Program-made: the position numbers and the translations under genes
Origin: a virus
Direction: 5' to 3' (one strand)
IMG/VR virus record: IMGVR_UViG_3300029983_000007
Span: 124,001 to 188,000 of that record
DNA length: 64,000 nt
Part shown: in pieces, positions 26,232-36,276 of the stretch
How positions within the stretch are numbered: the first letter of the stretch is position 1
How the letters are laid out: each line of letters starts with the position of its first letter
The notes under the pieces: model-generated
The model's database searches: none
What the model saw: the letters and a program-made list of their open reading frames with translations, nothing else
What the model was told of the DNA's origin: nothing

Positions 26232-27868
26232 ATTTTAAATTTTAGGTTACCAGAGTCGTATATTCTGTATATTTTTCTATCAATCATAATTTGATGTTCA
26301 GTTTTATTTTTATCAAAACCTTGCTTGACTAATAAATCTTTTCTGAAGTTAAATCTATGATGTCTGATTCCGTCAATTATATAGTAATAATTTGGTTGTG
26401 TTTTTCCGTCATATTTAAATCCAAGAGTTTCATATAATTTACCTTGACTAAAACTTCTATCAGCGTATGTGGATATTTCATTTGGTTTATAATTTTTCAT
26501 GAAATATTTAAATAATCTTGATGCACCGCCAACAACGTTAGTATTTAATTTATTACAGAAACGTAATAGTTCATATTCACCTTTATTTGTTGATTTTTTA
26601 CCCATTGCTATACGTCTATTACCGAAAGTCATCAGACTAACTAATTCATCATTATAAAATAATCCAATTTTAACTTTTGATCCGACAAATCCTTGAATGT
26701 GATTGGTATCAAGAAATTCTCTAACCAACTTATTGTCAATTATTTCTTTAATTTCGCATTTTCTCGCATATAATTTAATAGTATTTTTACCTAATTTATT
26801 TAATATTATTGATTTAACGATTTCTTGTTTATATAACCAATCATCTTCCCATATATGAATTAATTGTATTCCTTGTTTTTCACACAACTCAGTTTTATTT
26901 AAATGATAATTATTTTCTTTGTGCAATTCATTATGCCAATATACTCCATTGAATTCAAACGCTATTTTTAAATCTGGTATATAAATATCTAATTCATATG
27001 GATTTAAAATAGTTCTATCATTGTATATTATATTAATCTTACAATTGTTTTTTATAAAAATGTGTAATTGAGTTTCATATCCACTATTTGAAAATGATCC
27101 AATTGGATTACATACAGTACAAATAACAGTCTTAGAAATTTTCCTATTATATAAAATATTAGCTACAATATTAAAATTGTGATTTTTTTTACAATCACAT
27201 TTAAATGTATAAATATTATCAATCAATGATATAATATTATTATTTTCATATAATTTTAATATTTTTTTAGTCCTATTTTTTTTTATTTTATCTTTTATTT
27301 CTAAAAATGAAAATGGATTATCAAACCCATGATTTTTTAAATTTGTTTCTTTTATTTTTTCTTTTATTTTTTCTGACTGCATTAGAATACCATTAAATCT
27401 GTCATTCATTGTGTTTTTGAATTTTAATTTAATTTCATTTGATTGCATAGGATTTAATACCTTATAATTATTGAAAGTGGTTTTTTCTTTTTTTAATTTA
27501 ATATCATTTAATTTAGAAACGTTATCAACTCCATATTTTTCTAAACAAGTTCTTTTTGATTTTACTGAATTATTATAATTTTCAACTCCATATTTTTCTA
27601 AGTTGGTTTTTTTAGATTTAAAATTGAAGCATTTTTTACAAGTGTAAATATCATATTTTGATATATTTTTATTATATTTTTGATAAGTTATGATTTTTTC
27701 ATTGTCACAAATGTCACATTTTACCAACAATTTAACCGCACTATTGATTGGTAATTGTGATATCAGTATTTCAATATTATCTCCACTTGATATGTTATTA
27801 TACCATTTTTTATAGTGAGATATTGTTTTATTACTAACTTTTATGTTTATTGTATTTTCTACTATCAT
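26228..27868 (-). CDS. Homing endonuclease, Vsr-like, with GNAT-like C-terminus
   Basis: 546 residues. N-terminal zinc ribbon (VKCDICDNEK...YTCKKC, about 50-80); then reiterated (T/K)xLEKYGVxNxxxS units (about 85-200); a second ribbon (CDCKKNH...CTVCNP); and a Vsr/PD-(D/E)xK-type nuclease (ELDIYIPDLKIAFEFNGVYW, then GIQLIHIWEDDW). The final 200 residues have an acetyltransferase-like look (IGLFYNDELVSLMTFGNRR, VVGGASRLFKYF, LGFKYDG). Homologous throughout to the 45687 gene. Inserted in the tagged-gene operon; its last codons KFKI and TGA merge into the next start. Free-standing homing endonuclease of the Hef-like kind. Confidence 0.85.
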   Translation of the reverse strand: MIVENTINIKVSNKTISHYKKWYNNISSGDNIEILISQLPINSAVKLLVKCDICDNEKIITYQKYNKNISKYDIYTCKKCFNFKSKKTNLEKYGVENYNNSVKSKRTCLEKYGVDNVSKLNDIKLKKEKTTFNNYKVLNPMQSNEIKLKFKNTMNDRFNGILMQSEKIKEKIKETNLKNHGFDNPFSFLEIKDKIKKNRTKKILKLYENNNIISLIDNIYTFKCDCKKNHNFNIVANILYNRKISKTVICTVCNPIGSFSNSGYETQLHIFIKNNCKINIIYNDRTILNPYELDIYIPDLKIAFEFNGVYWHNELHKENNYHLNKTELCEKQGIQLIHIWEDDWLYKQEIVKSIILNKLGKNTIKLYARKCEIKEIIDNKLVREFLDTNHIQGFVGSKVKIGLFYNDELVSLMTFGNRRIAMGKKSTNKGEYELLRFCNKLNTNVVGGASRLFKYFMKNYKPNEISTYADRSFSQGKLYETLGFKYDGKTQPNYYYIIDGIRHHRFNFRKDLLVKQGFDKNKTEHQIMIDRKIYRIYDSGNLKFKI

Positions 27869-27926
27869 TTTATAAATATTAATTTATGTTTGTTATTAAT
27901 TATAAAAATTTATTCATGTTTTGTTT

Positions 27927-30900
27927 TTATTCATATTTTGTTTTTATAGGATCTATTATATATTCAACATGAGAATAATTAGAAAATACATTATTATTCA
28001 TGTTTTGGTCAATATTAGTTATAACATAAAAATCTTTATCCCATGATGAATTGAATATAAATCTTGAACTAAATTCATATCCATATTCATCTACCATTGG
28101 ATAAATTGATAAATCTGTATCAATATTTTTTAATTTTAATGGAGAAGATATTGGATTAACTTTTGAATATATTAATTCTTCTATTCTTCCAAAGTTTTCG
28201 TATGTAGTATCAAATTTATAATTCGAATTCCATGATTTTATTGTATCACCAGATAAATAAAGAGATACATTATTAAAAATTGATATATTATTAAATATTG
28301 GTTCATATGAGCCGTTGTATCTATAAATTGAATTTGTTGATGATACACCATTTGATGTGTTCATTATAGTTTCATTATTATTCAAATACATAGTTCTTGC
28401 TAAAGGATCAGTTACATTATATTTTTGTTTTTTATTATTGTCATAATAAATTTGATATTTATCATAAATGTTTGCTGATGGTCCTTTTATTGCGTTTTTA
28501 ATATATGAATTTTTACTAGTTTCTAATAATTTAGGATCATTCAAAGTGAAAATAAAAGGTGGATAATTATGAATCCAATCTGATACATTTTTCATTGTAC
28601 CTCCGGTTATATTCATAGGAAAAGTATATCCAGATTGTCCATGTGAATTTACGTAATAATATGTTATACCAGAATCAAATTCTGATAGAGTATTCATATC
28701 ATCAAATGCATCAAATATATTTGATGCTACAATTAAAGATGGATCAAAATCAGTAACATTTGCAGGATAAGATAAACTATGTCCTTCCAATGTTTTAGAA
28801 TTATACAATCCAAATTTTTCTCCAAAAACAGCAACATTGTTTATATTTATGTACTCTTGTTGAATTGGAATTTTAACATTAATTATAATTAAAAAATTCT
28901 TAAATTTTTCATTTAAAATTACATGAATTGAATTTGATGAAATATCTATTACGTTATTATTAGATAATCCGTTTTCATATGTTGAATTATATACACCATC
29001 AGTATAATATTCATATACATCATTAAGAATTATTGAAAATTTATAATTATTGAAATTTTTACTATTATCTGCTACAATATTTGTTATTTTTCCATTAATA
29101 TCTCTTGATATATTTGATACATTTAATGCATTTATATTTAATCCTTTAAATAAGGTATTGGATGCACTATAATTATCACCTGATTGTAATGTTGAGTATT
29201 TTAATGTTTGCTTAACGTAATCTATATCATCAATAGTAAAATTTGATTTGTTTTTGAAAAAATAATCAAAATAATCAAAGTCAGAATTTAAATATAAATC
29301 TAAGTTGAATTTTTTACTAAAGCTTTCCATAAAATCAACTTCAATATTAGTAGTTTGATTTAGATATTTAACTGTATTGCCTGTATTACCTGAGAAAAAA
29401 TTACCTATTCTATAAAAATAATCTAAGTTCTTTTCAACTTCATTTGGCTTTAAACTAAATACATTGCAAGTAGAATTGAATGTATCACCAATATTAAATG
29501 AATTATTTAGTTTATAAGGATAATCACAATTAGAATTTGAGCCAGCAAATCCCCATTTTACTACTGATGGATTTTTTCTCCATATTTTAGTTAAATTATT
29601 AAATGATATTTCATAGAGTTCATCATCTGAAACATATTCAGATGAAACATTCATTACTTGATATTGTCCATCTTCTCCTCTTGGATGTGTCATATATGAT
29701 TTAGTTAATGAAGACGTATCAGTATAATCCACAGCATATAGTTTTTGTTCATCTGTTGAAGTATATGTATCTTTTTCATAATCGAAATCTGCAAAATGCG
29801 TATTGACTCTATTAAAATCAAAATCTTTAATATCACTAAATTTTACTCTATAAACAGGATAAACTATTGGTTTATTTCCATATGTATATATTTCCTTTTT
29901 TATATAATATGTACTATCTTTTCCGCCTTTCCAATATTCCAATCCTGTTGAATATGAATTTATCGCATAATCACTTTGTATAAAATAATTACCGTTTTTA
30001 TTTTTTAAAACATGATATATTCCATCTATTTGAATTAAGTATAAATCTGCATACATTGATTCTATAGAATTTCCTGAATAATATGGATCTATGTTGAAGT
30101 TTGATGTATAACCAGATATATGATTAGTCACACCAGAAGGATTATTAATAACATTACATTTATAATTATAACCATTTGTATAATTAATATTACAAGTTCT
30201 ATCATTAGAAACATTGAAAGTATAACCACTCATATCAATATTACTAACTATTCTATATGTATTAACACCTTTGTTATTTACTCTTATAACGTTATAAAAT
30301 TCATTATCATAATCAGAACCAGTAAGTTGAACCCAATATTTCTTATCTAAAAAGAATCCTTCAACAAAAGGAGATTCACGACTTTCTATAAATGTGTTAC
30401 CTGACATATGTCCAAATATATTATTTTTCAAAGTGAATCCACTTTTCAATTCAGGAGTGACATATGATGTTAAATTAGTTATTAGTTCTAATTTATCAGC
30501 ATAAAAACCATAATATCTATTTATAGAATAATTATTTATATTTATAGGATTAGCAGGTACGTCATCAAATAAAAATTTCAAATTTAATATATGTGGAAAT
30601 ATTAAATTATTATTTTCAAAAGATTTAATAATTTCATTTTCAAGTTTAAAATGTGGCTGCTCATATTTTAGTATAGATTGTAAGAAATTAGATTTATTTA
30701 CATAACTACCATTTTTATAATCAATACCATAAAATTTTGAATATTCATATTGTCTAAAATCTAAATCAAATGATCTTTCTGGAAATGATGTATTATTTTT
30801 AAAATTGTCATAAAAAAATAATCCTAAATTTGTATTATATCTCATATCTATTAAAGATACACATTTCCATTTATCTACTATTTGAGTATGAAAGTTATCT

Positions 30901-31361
30901 TTATTTAATTTACTTGCACCTAAATCATCATCTTCTGTTTCATAAGGTGCTGCGCCATCAACTCTTAATATAACAAATCCATCAGGTAAATTATCTTTTC
31001 TTATGAATAATGGAGCTAAATATTCAAAATTCTCATTATACCAATTATCTTCTACAGATTTTGCTCCACTCCAATAAATATCATCAAATTGTTTATTATA
31101 TTTATCAAATACATTAGTAACATCTGAATCATATTTTACATCAAATGCTAATTGTGATGATAAACCATCATAATAATTTACTATTTGATTTTCATATAAT
31201 TTATTTTTAGAAATAGGATAATGTTTATATTTTTGATTAGATAACTGAGTATTAGTATCAAATGACTCTAAATATAGTTTATAATCAGAACTAACAACTA
31301 ATTTTATATTAGTTGTTAGTGCTGGATTAGTTCTTAATAATTGAAAACTGTTATTTATCAT
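27927..31361 (-). CDS. Large virion protein, probably tail/baseplate
   Basis: 1144 residues. Begins MINNSFQLLRTNPALTTN and has a well-conserved-looking N-terminal region (WSGAKSVEDNWYNENFEYLAPLFIRK, DGFVILRVDGAAP). Long beta-rich, Asn/Tyr/Ser-rich segments with many SGNT and SGYT turns follow. No signal peptide, membrane segment or enzyme motif. Next to a second large structural gene (30-base gap), forming a leftward two-gene unit. I infer a baseplate or tail structural role; no named T4 protein could be assigned. Confidence 0.6.
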   Translation of the reverse strand: MINNSFQLLRTNPALTTNIKLVVSSDYKLYLESFDTNTQLSNQKYKHYPISKNKLYENQIVNYYDGLSSQLAFDVKYDSDVTNVFDKYNKQFDDIYWSGAKSVEDNWYNENFEYLAPLFIRKDNLPDGFVILRVDGAAPYETEDDDLGASKLNKDNFHTQIVDKWKCVSLIDMRYNTNLGLFFYDNFKNNTSFPERSFDLDFRQYEYSKFYGIDYKNGSYVNKSNFLQSILKYEQPHFKLENEIIKSFENNNLIFPHILNLKFLFDDVPANPININNYSINRYYGFYADKLELITNLTSYVTPELKSGFTLKNNIFGHMSGNTFIESRESPFVEGFFLDKKYWVQLTGSDYDNEFYNVIRVNNKGVNTYRIVSNIDMSGYTFNVSNDRTCNINYTNGYNYKCNVINNPSGVTNHISGYTSNFNIDPYYSGNSIESMYADLYLIQIDGIYHVLKNKNGNYFIQSDYAINSYSTGLEYWKGGKDSTYYIKKEIYTYGNKPIVYPVYRVKFSDIKDFDFNRVNTHFADFDYEKDTYTSTDEQKLYAVDYTDTSSLTKSYMTHPRGEDGQYQVMNVSSEYVSDDELYEISFNNLTKIWRKNPSVVKWGFAGSNSNCDYPYKLNNSFNIGDTFNSTCNVFSLKPNEVEKNLDYFYRIGNFFSGNTGNTVKYLNQTTNIEVDFMESFSKKFNLDLYLNSDFDYFDYFFKNKSNFTIDDIDYVKQTLKYSTLQSGDNYSASNTLFKGLNINALNVSNISRDINGKITNIVADNSKNFNNYKFSIILNDVYEYYTDGVYNSTYENGLSNNNVIDISSNSIHVILNEKFKNFLIIINVKIPIQQEYININNVAVFGEKFGLYNSKTLEGHSLSYPANVTDFDPSLIVASNIFDAFDDMNTLSEFDSGITYYYVNSHGQSGYTFPMNITGGTMKNVSDWIHNYPPFIFTLNDPKLLETSKNSYIKNAIKGPSANIYDKYQIYYDNNKKQKYNVTDPLARTMYLNNNETIMNTSNGVSSTNSIYRYNGSYEPIFNNISIFNNVSLYLSGDTIKSWNSNYKFDTTYENFGRIEELIYSKVNPISSPLKLKNIDTDLSIYPMVDEYGYEFSSRFIFNSSWDKDFYVITNIDQNMNNNVFSNYSHVEYIIDPIKTKYE

Positions 31362-31391
31362 TTTTAATATATTTTTTATAATTTATTACAT

Positions 31392-34300
31392 TTAATTTAC
31401 ACTACTTCTTAATGACGAAGTTTTGTTTCTAAATACGTTAAATATAATTTCAAATTCAAATGGTCTGCTTAAACTTTCAGATTCAACAAATATTCTTAAT
31501 TTTCTTGTAACAGATGGTGATGTAGACAAATTGGTAGGAAATGTAACTGTTTCATTTGTACCTCCTGATAATTTGAAAAATATTTTAATTGGTAATATAA
31601 ATTTGTTATTAGAATTTATTAATTTTACTCCACTATTATCTGAATAAACAAAATCTTTAATATTATCAATATATGGATGAATTGTAACAGGAAAATCTGT
31701 TTCATAATCATTATCAGATGACCAAGTAATTCCAGTCCAATTGATATCATTAAATATATTTATCGGATCAGAATATGTACCTCCTGAATTTGGAACTGTT
31801 GTACCAGTCAATCCAACATTCCAGTTTTTGGAATATAAAACTTGACCTAATCCAGTAGAATTATATGTTTTACCTGAATTGTATATAGCATTTGTTCCTG
31901 ATGTATCAGAAATCCAAACAAATTGATTATCTACTTGTGTTCTAAGAAGATCATCAGAATCAATATAAGATGCTAATGAACCATTTGAATATTGATGATT
32001 ATAGAATCTATTATCTCCAGTAATATCAGGTACATATTTTCTATATGAAAGTAATCCTAATTGAGAAGCTTTAGATATATTATCAAATTCTAAATAATAT
32101 TCACTTGTAGAATAAATATTATTATAATATGTTCTTGTATTATTAGATATCTCAGCATAATTTTCACATATAACCTTTTGAGTTACAGATGCTCCGTTTC
32201 TTATAATAATACTATTAGAATTTTGATAAAGACTAATTGAAAGTTCACCTTTAGCATTTGAAACAATTTCTTCAAGAGCAGTAATTCTATCTGTTAATAA
32301 TTTCAAATAATCATTTAACATTATAATATTACCAGAACTATCTTTAACAGATGTTCCTACATTTACATCAGTGTGAGCAACATATAAATCATTCACATAA
32401 TATGATTGTTGTAAATGTGTTGTCAATCCTTTTGAATTGAAGTCACTTTCTATTTGTGAATATATTTGTTCGTTTTGTGCTGATTGTAGAATAGTAGAAT
32501 TTTCATTACCTACCTGAGCAAGATTAGTTGGAAAATCAATTGTCATAATATCTGACCAATCAGAAACAATAAGAGAGTCTGGAAATCCAACTTCTGATAC
32601 AGATTTAATTCTAATTTCAACTGTTTCATTTGGTTGTAGTGAAATGTCTAATTGATTTACTTTTGGAGAATTTGCGTCAGATACATTTTCAACATCCCAT
32701 GTCCATGCATCTAAAGCTCTATTGTATGTTCTTTTTCTTGCCTCTGTCATATATTGATTCCAATTAGAGAAATAACCAGTTTCAGTTACATTTTGAGTTG
32801 TTACACTTGGATTAAGATATGCTTTAGTTTGATCTGTAATATCACCAGTAGATGTAGAATTTGTATATATTGTTTCCGTTATATTCAAATTGAAGCCTTC
32901 TGTTGTAGGTTCAGAACCTCCAGTAGCTTTGTATCTATATTGAACAATGAACTGAACTACTTCTTGCTTTTGTTGTTCCCCTACTGTATTTATAATTACA
33001 GGTTCAGGAACACTCCAAAAACCTCTAACTCTAAATTTTGCTGTTACGCTTGAAATAGAACCAGTGTTTTCTGCATTGATTTGACTAACAATTGATGTGT
33101 ATGATTTAGTTAGTGATGATTGTTGACTTATTAACGTGCTTAGTTTATTTTGACTTGCTTGTTTATCTGAAGTAGATTTGTATTGTTTTGTACTAAGCTC
33201 TTTATTTTGTTCAACTATAGCATCGCTTAATTGTTCTAATTGTGATTTTATAGATACCTTTTGAGTATTTAAATTTTGAATTTTTGCAGAATCTGCTGTA
33301 TCAGTTAAATGTTTATTTATTTGTATAACTTTAAAATTACTAGATACCAAATTTGGTATATTTGGAGTGACACCAAATTTACTAGGAATATTTTTAGAAA
33401 TTAAATCTTTTAATATCGAACCATAATCAAATACAGTGTCACTATAAAATTTAGTCATTGAAACTGTACTATTAGTATCTAAGACTAAATTGTTACTATA
33501 AAAAGATGTACCATAAGACCATGTTGAAGATACAACATTTGCATCAGTATTAATAGGTTTAATAAATACAACATTATATTCGTCGTATCCAATAGATATT
33601 TTTATTGTTTTAGATGGTAATACAGGACTATATATCTTCAATCCTTGTGTTAGTATTGGTACTGGTTCAAGTCCCTCCACTCTCTCTAAAATAACTCTAT
33701 AATTACTTTTAGCTGTACTAACTTCTTTAATATACCATAATGTAGATGAATCTTTTTTATTTATTATCAATTCATCTCCAACTGATAATTGTCTGGTGTT
33801 ACCAGTATAATCATAATATGTTATTGAGCCTAATACATACCACATTTTATTATTAATTGTATCATTATCAATACCTACAACATCAAATATTCCATGATAT
33901 TGAAGTTTATCATAATCTAATTCAAATATTTGTTCATCATAAGGTTGATTTTTATGAAAAACTCCAGTGTTTTTAACATTAGTGTACCATGAAGTTAAAT
34001 CATCTATAAAAACATCATTTCTGTTTAAGAAATTAGTTTCAAAATCAGATTTTGAATTTGCTCCATCAGATGTCAAATTACCATATTGATCTTTTTGAAA
34101 ATTTATAATATATCTACGTGATAATACTTTTTTAACTTTCTGATCAATTTTATCAGTTAAATCAAGTTGTATTGCAAGCATAGGATCATAAAGTGATTCA
34201 AAAAATGAATTATTTATTGATGTGAATTTTTTGATACTATCTAAACTATCAATAGGACTAGGTTCACTATTCAAATCATCTACATATATCCTTCTCATTG

Positions 34301-34571
34301 TTGTACCATCAGATACATAAGCTGTACTATCTGCTAATCCTGCTAATTTTTGAATATTTCTATTTGCAATATCTAACTCATTTTTTAATTGTCCAACTGT
34401 TGGAAATTGATATGATGATGTTGTTCCATCTGTATTCATTAAGTTAACGTTAACAACAGAATTTCTACTTGTTACAACATCAGTTAATTTTGTCATAACT
34501 TCCATAGAATTCTTATTTAATACAGCCATTTGTTCAGCTAACGATACCATGCTGTTTTGTTGATTTATCAT
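31392..34571 (-). CDS. Large baseplate/tail protein with FN3-like and coiled-coil parts
   Basis: 1059 residues. Residues about 430-500 form a coiled coil (LNTQKVSIKSQLEQLSDAIV and following). Residues about 510-690 look like a fibronectin type III domain (VTAKFRVRGFWSVPEPV, QFIVQYRYKATGGSEP, EIRIKSVSEVGFPDS, SDWSDIMTI). The C-terminal 250 residues are beta-rich with LTGTTVPNSGGTYSDP. The N-terminal helix MINQQNSMVSLAEQMAVLNK resembles the start of virion assembly proteins. A CTATATATAAA element lies about 22 bases upstream of the ATG. Baseplate-associated role inferred. Confidence 0.6.
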   Translation of the reverse strand: MINQQNSMVSLAEQMAVLNKNSMEVMTKLTDVVTSRNSVVNVNLMNTDGTTSSYQFPTVGQLKNELDIANRNIQKLAGLADSTAYVSDGTTMRRIYVDDLNSEPSPIDSLDSIKKFTSINNSFFESLYDPMLAIQLDLTDKIDQKVKKVLSRRYIINFQKDQYGNLTSDGANSKSDFETNFLNRNDVFIDDLTSWYTNVKNTGVFHKNQPYDEQIFELDYDKLQYHGIFDVVGIDNDTINNKMWYVLGSITYYDYTGNTRQLSVGDELIINKKDSSTLWYIKEVSTAKSNYRVILERVEGLEPVPILTQGLKIYSPVLPSKTIKISIGYDEYNVVFIKPINTDANVVSSTWSYGTSFYSNNLVLDTNSTVSMTKFYSDTVFDYGSILKDLISKNIPSKFGVTPNIPNLVSSNFKVIQINKHLTDTADSAKIQNLNTQKVSIKSQLEQLSDAIVEQNKELSTKQYKSTSDKQASQNKLSTLISQQSSLTKSYTSIVSQINAENTGSISSVTAKFRVRGFWSVPEPVIINTVGEQQKQEVVQFIVQYRYKATGGSEPTTEGFNLNITETIYTNSTSTGDITDQTKAYLNPSVTTQNVTETGYFSNWNQYMTEARKRTYNRALDAWTWDVENVSDANSPKVNQLDISLQPNETVEIRIKSVSEVGFPDSLIVSDWSDIMTIDFPTNLAQVGNENSTILQSAQNEQIYSQIESDFNSKGLTTHLQQSYYVNDLYVAHTDVNVGTSVKDSSGNIIMLNDYLKLLTDRITALEEIVSNAKGELSISLYQNSNSIIIRNGASVTQKVICENYAEISNNTRTYYNNIYSTSEYYLEFDNISKASQLGLLSYRKYVPDITGDNRFYNHQYSNGSLASYIDSDDLLRTQVDNQFVWISDTSGTNAIYNSGKTYNSTGLGQVLYSKNWNVGLTGTTVPNSGGTYSDPINIFNDINWTGITWSSDNDYETDFPVTIHPYIDNIKDFVYSDNSGVKLINSNNKFILPIKIFFKLSGGTNETVTFPTNLSTSPSVTRKLRIFVESESLSRPFEFEIIFNVFRNKTSSLRSSVN

Positions 34572-34662
34572 GTTTAATAATTTAATTTTTATCTATATAT
34601 AAAAAAATTCTATTTCATATGAAATAAAATAATGCAAGATCATGATATATATTACTATATAA

Positions 34663-35286
34663 TTATATATTATATTTTTCCGAATTTATAATAGCATCTT
34701 CAGCTCCTTTATAATATTTTTTCAATTCCTTTGGTACCCCGTATTTTACTAACATTATATCTTTATCTATTGAATCTTTAATGATATCTATAAACCCTTT
34801 ATCTTTAGATTCAAGAATTTTCATGAAATTTTTTATATGTTCAATGATAGGATATAATTTTAACATAAGATGATAATTACATTCTTTAGTTGCTCTTATC
34901 ATGTTTTTAGTATGCATTTCACTATCTCCTGAATTACCTGAAATATAATAATTGAATTTTCCAAATTTATTCTCTAAACAATTTCCACGATATCTAATAA
35001 TAATACTCATAGCATACATATTTCGCCATCTAACTTTAATATTAGTTAGAAGTCCTCTAATTTTAACATATCCGTTATCATCTCTTTCATGGTTGAAGAA
35101 CATAATGTTTCTTTCTAATTCCATGTCAGCAACCTTTAAATTATTTTTGTATAGTTTTTCTAAATCTTTTTTGGTAGGAGTTAATAACTTAGCCATATCA
35201 TCTGATATGTATAATATATTATTACTAATATAAAATGGTTGTTGATCAATAATATTATCATTCTCAAAATATCTTAGGTATTTCAT
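34663..35286 (-). CDS. Tagged small protein (MKYLRYFEN...KYNI)
   Basis: 207 residues. N-tag MKYLRYFEND, C-tag NSEKYNI (Tyr variant). The body includes KLLTPTKKDLEKLYKNNLKVADMELERN and a central WRNMYAMSIIIRYRG. Not recognised. Last gene of the tagged operon running from 38319; its start overlaps the previous stop (ATGA). Confidence 0.72.
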   Translation of the reverse strand: MKYLRYFENDNIIDQQPFYISNNILYISDDMAKLLTPTKKDLEKLYKNNLKVADMELERNIMFFNHERDDNGYVKIRGLLTNIKVRWRNMYAMSIIIRYRGNCLENKFGKFNYYISGNSGDSEMHTKNMIRATKECNYHLMLKLYPIIEHIKNFMKILESKDKGFIDIIKDSIDKDIMLVKYGVPKELKKYYKGAEDAIINSEKYNI

Positions 35287-35633
35287 ATGTTAAATTTTTT
35301 AGATTTTGATATTTCTGGATGTTCTTTATTTAGCCATTTTTTATATTCAATTAGATTACTATATGGTAATTTAGTATCATAACAACGAAGTTCAGTTATA
35401 GAATCTGGTAATATAGGTAACTCAGATAAATTATAATTATGTGAACATTTTAAATGTTTTAATGTTGATGGTAATTTAGGTAATTTAGTTAAATTGTTAT
35501 TATTGCAATATAATGTTATTAAAGTGCTTGGCAATTTAGGTAATTCTGTTAACCCTTGTCCTGAATAATCTAATGTGGTTATCTTTCCATTTATACCTTG
35601 TTCTATCTTTTCAAAATATTTTAAGTATTTCAT
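35283..35633 (-). CDS. Tagged leucine-rich-repeat protein
   Basis: 116 residues. N-tag MKYLKYFEKI, C-tag KSKKFNI. The body consists of about four short leucine-rich repeats with the spacing LP.LPSTL..L.C..N.L (GLTELPKLPSTLITLYC, NLTKLPKLPSTLKHLKC, NLSELPILPDSITELRC). These resemble the N-terminal LRR of IpaH/SspH-type bacterial effectors. No E3-ligase domain follows. A protein-protein interaction role is likely. If the tag directs packaging into the head, this would be an injected LRR protein. Coupled on both sides by ATGA overlaps. Confidence 0.82.
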   Translation of the reverse strand: MKYLKYFEKIEQGINGKITTLDYSGQGLTELPKLPSTLITLYCNNNNLTKLPKLPSTLKHLKCSHNYNLSELPILPDSITELRCYDTKLPYSNLIEYKKWLNKEHPEISKSKKFNI

Positions 35634-35950
35634 ATGTTAAATTTATTTGTGTTAGTTTTTAAAACAAAATCTTTTGATTCAGTATTATTCAATTTTCTTA
35701 TTATAAATATCGGTCTAACTTCATCAAGCACTTTATCATTATAAAATAACAATTTATATGTTACAATATAATGATCTTCATGTTCGTCATCTTTGTAATC
35801 ATTTACCTGAATTATTATAGCATGGTCATCATCAATTCCATTAGTAGCATAACTAAAATAATAATCTTTTATTAAAGGTAAATCTACTAAAACATAATCA
35901 CCTATTTCATATTCTTCTTCATTATATTCAAATTTTTTCAAGTATTTCAT
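35630..35950 (-). CDS. Tagged small protein (MKYLKKFEY...NKFNI)
   Basis: 106 residues. N-tag MKYLKKFEYN, C-tag NTNKFNI. The body begins EIGDYVLVDLPLIKD and contains DDHAIIIQVNDYKDDEHEDHYIVTYKL-type beta strands, like a small SH3/barrel fold. Function unknown. ATGA overlaps on both sides. Confidence 0.75.
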   Translation of the reverse strand: MKYLKKFEYNEEEYEIGDYVLVDLPLIKDYYFSYATNGIDDDHAIIIQVNDYKDDEHEDHYIVTYKLLFYNDKVLDEVRPIFIIRKLNNTESKDFVLKTNTNKFNI

Positions 35951-36276
35951 ATATTAAATTTATTTGAGTGTTTTTCTATTTCTACTTCTTCTAATTCTTT
36001 CTTTGATAGTTTAATATCACCATTATATTTATAATATTTATATGTATTATCATTTAATGATGCGTCCCAATATACATTATCATTTTTTATTTCCATTACA
36101 ATATATAATACACTATCAAAAATATCAGAATCAGAAAAAAAATAAATAATACTATCTATTGTTTTATCAGGACATCCAATTTTTTTCAAAGATTTTTTAA
36201 TAATAATAGGATCATAAATAACTGACCAATATTCACCATAATCATTATTGGACTCAAATTTCTTTAAGTATTTCAT
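35947..36276 (-). CDS. Tagged small protein (MKYLKKFES...NKFNI)
   Basis: 109 residues. N-tag MKYLKKFESN, C-tag HSNKFNI. The segment IKKSLKKIGCPDKTIDSI resembles the LKKLNCPKDRI helix of the 25.2-26.2 kb trio, so it may be a distant member of that family. ATGA overlaps on both sides. Confidence 0.73.
   Translation of the reverse strand: MKYLKKFESNNDYGEYWSVIYDPIIIKKSLKKIGCPDKTIDSIIYFFSDSDIFDSVLYIVMEIKNDNVYWDASLNDNTYKYYKYNGDIKLSKKELEEVEIEKHSNKFNI

Noticed and set aside
30120-30350. Ile-rich plus-strand frame inside the 27927 gene
   Set aside because: Antisense to a clear structural gene; composition is the mirror of Asn/Tyr codons.
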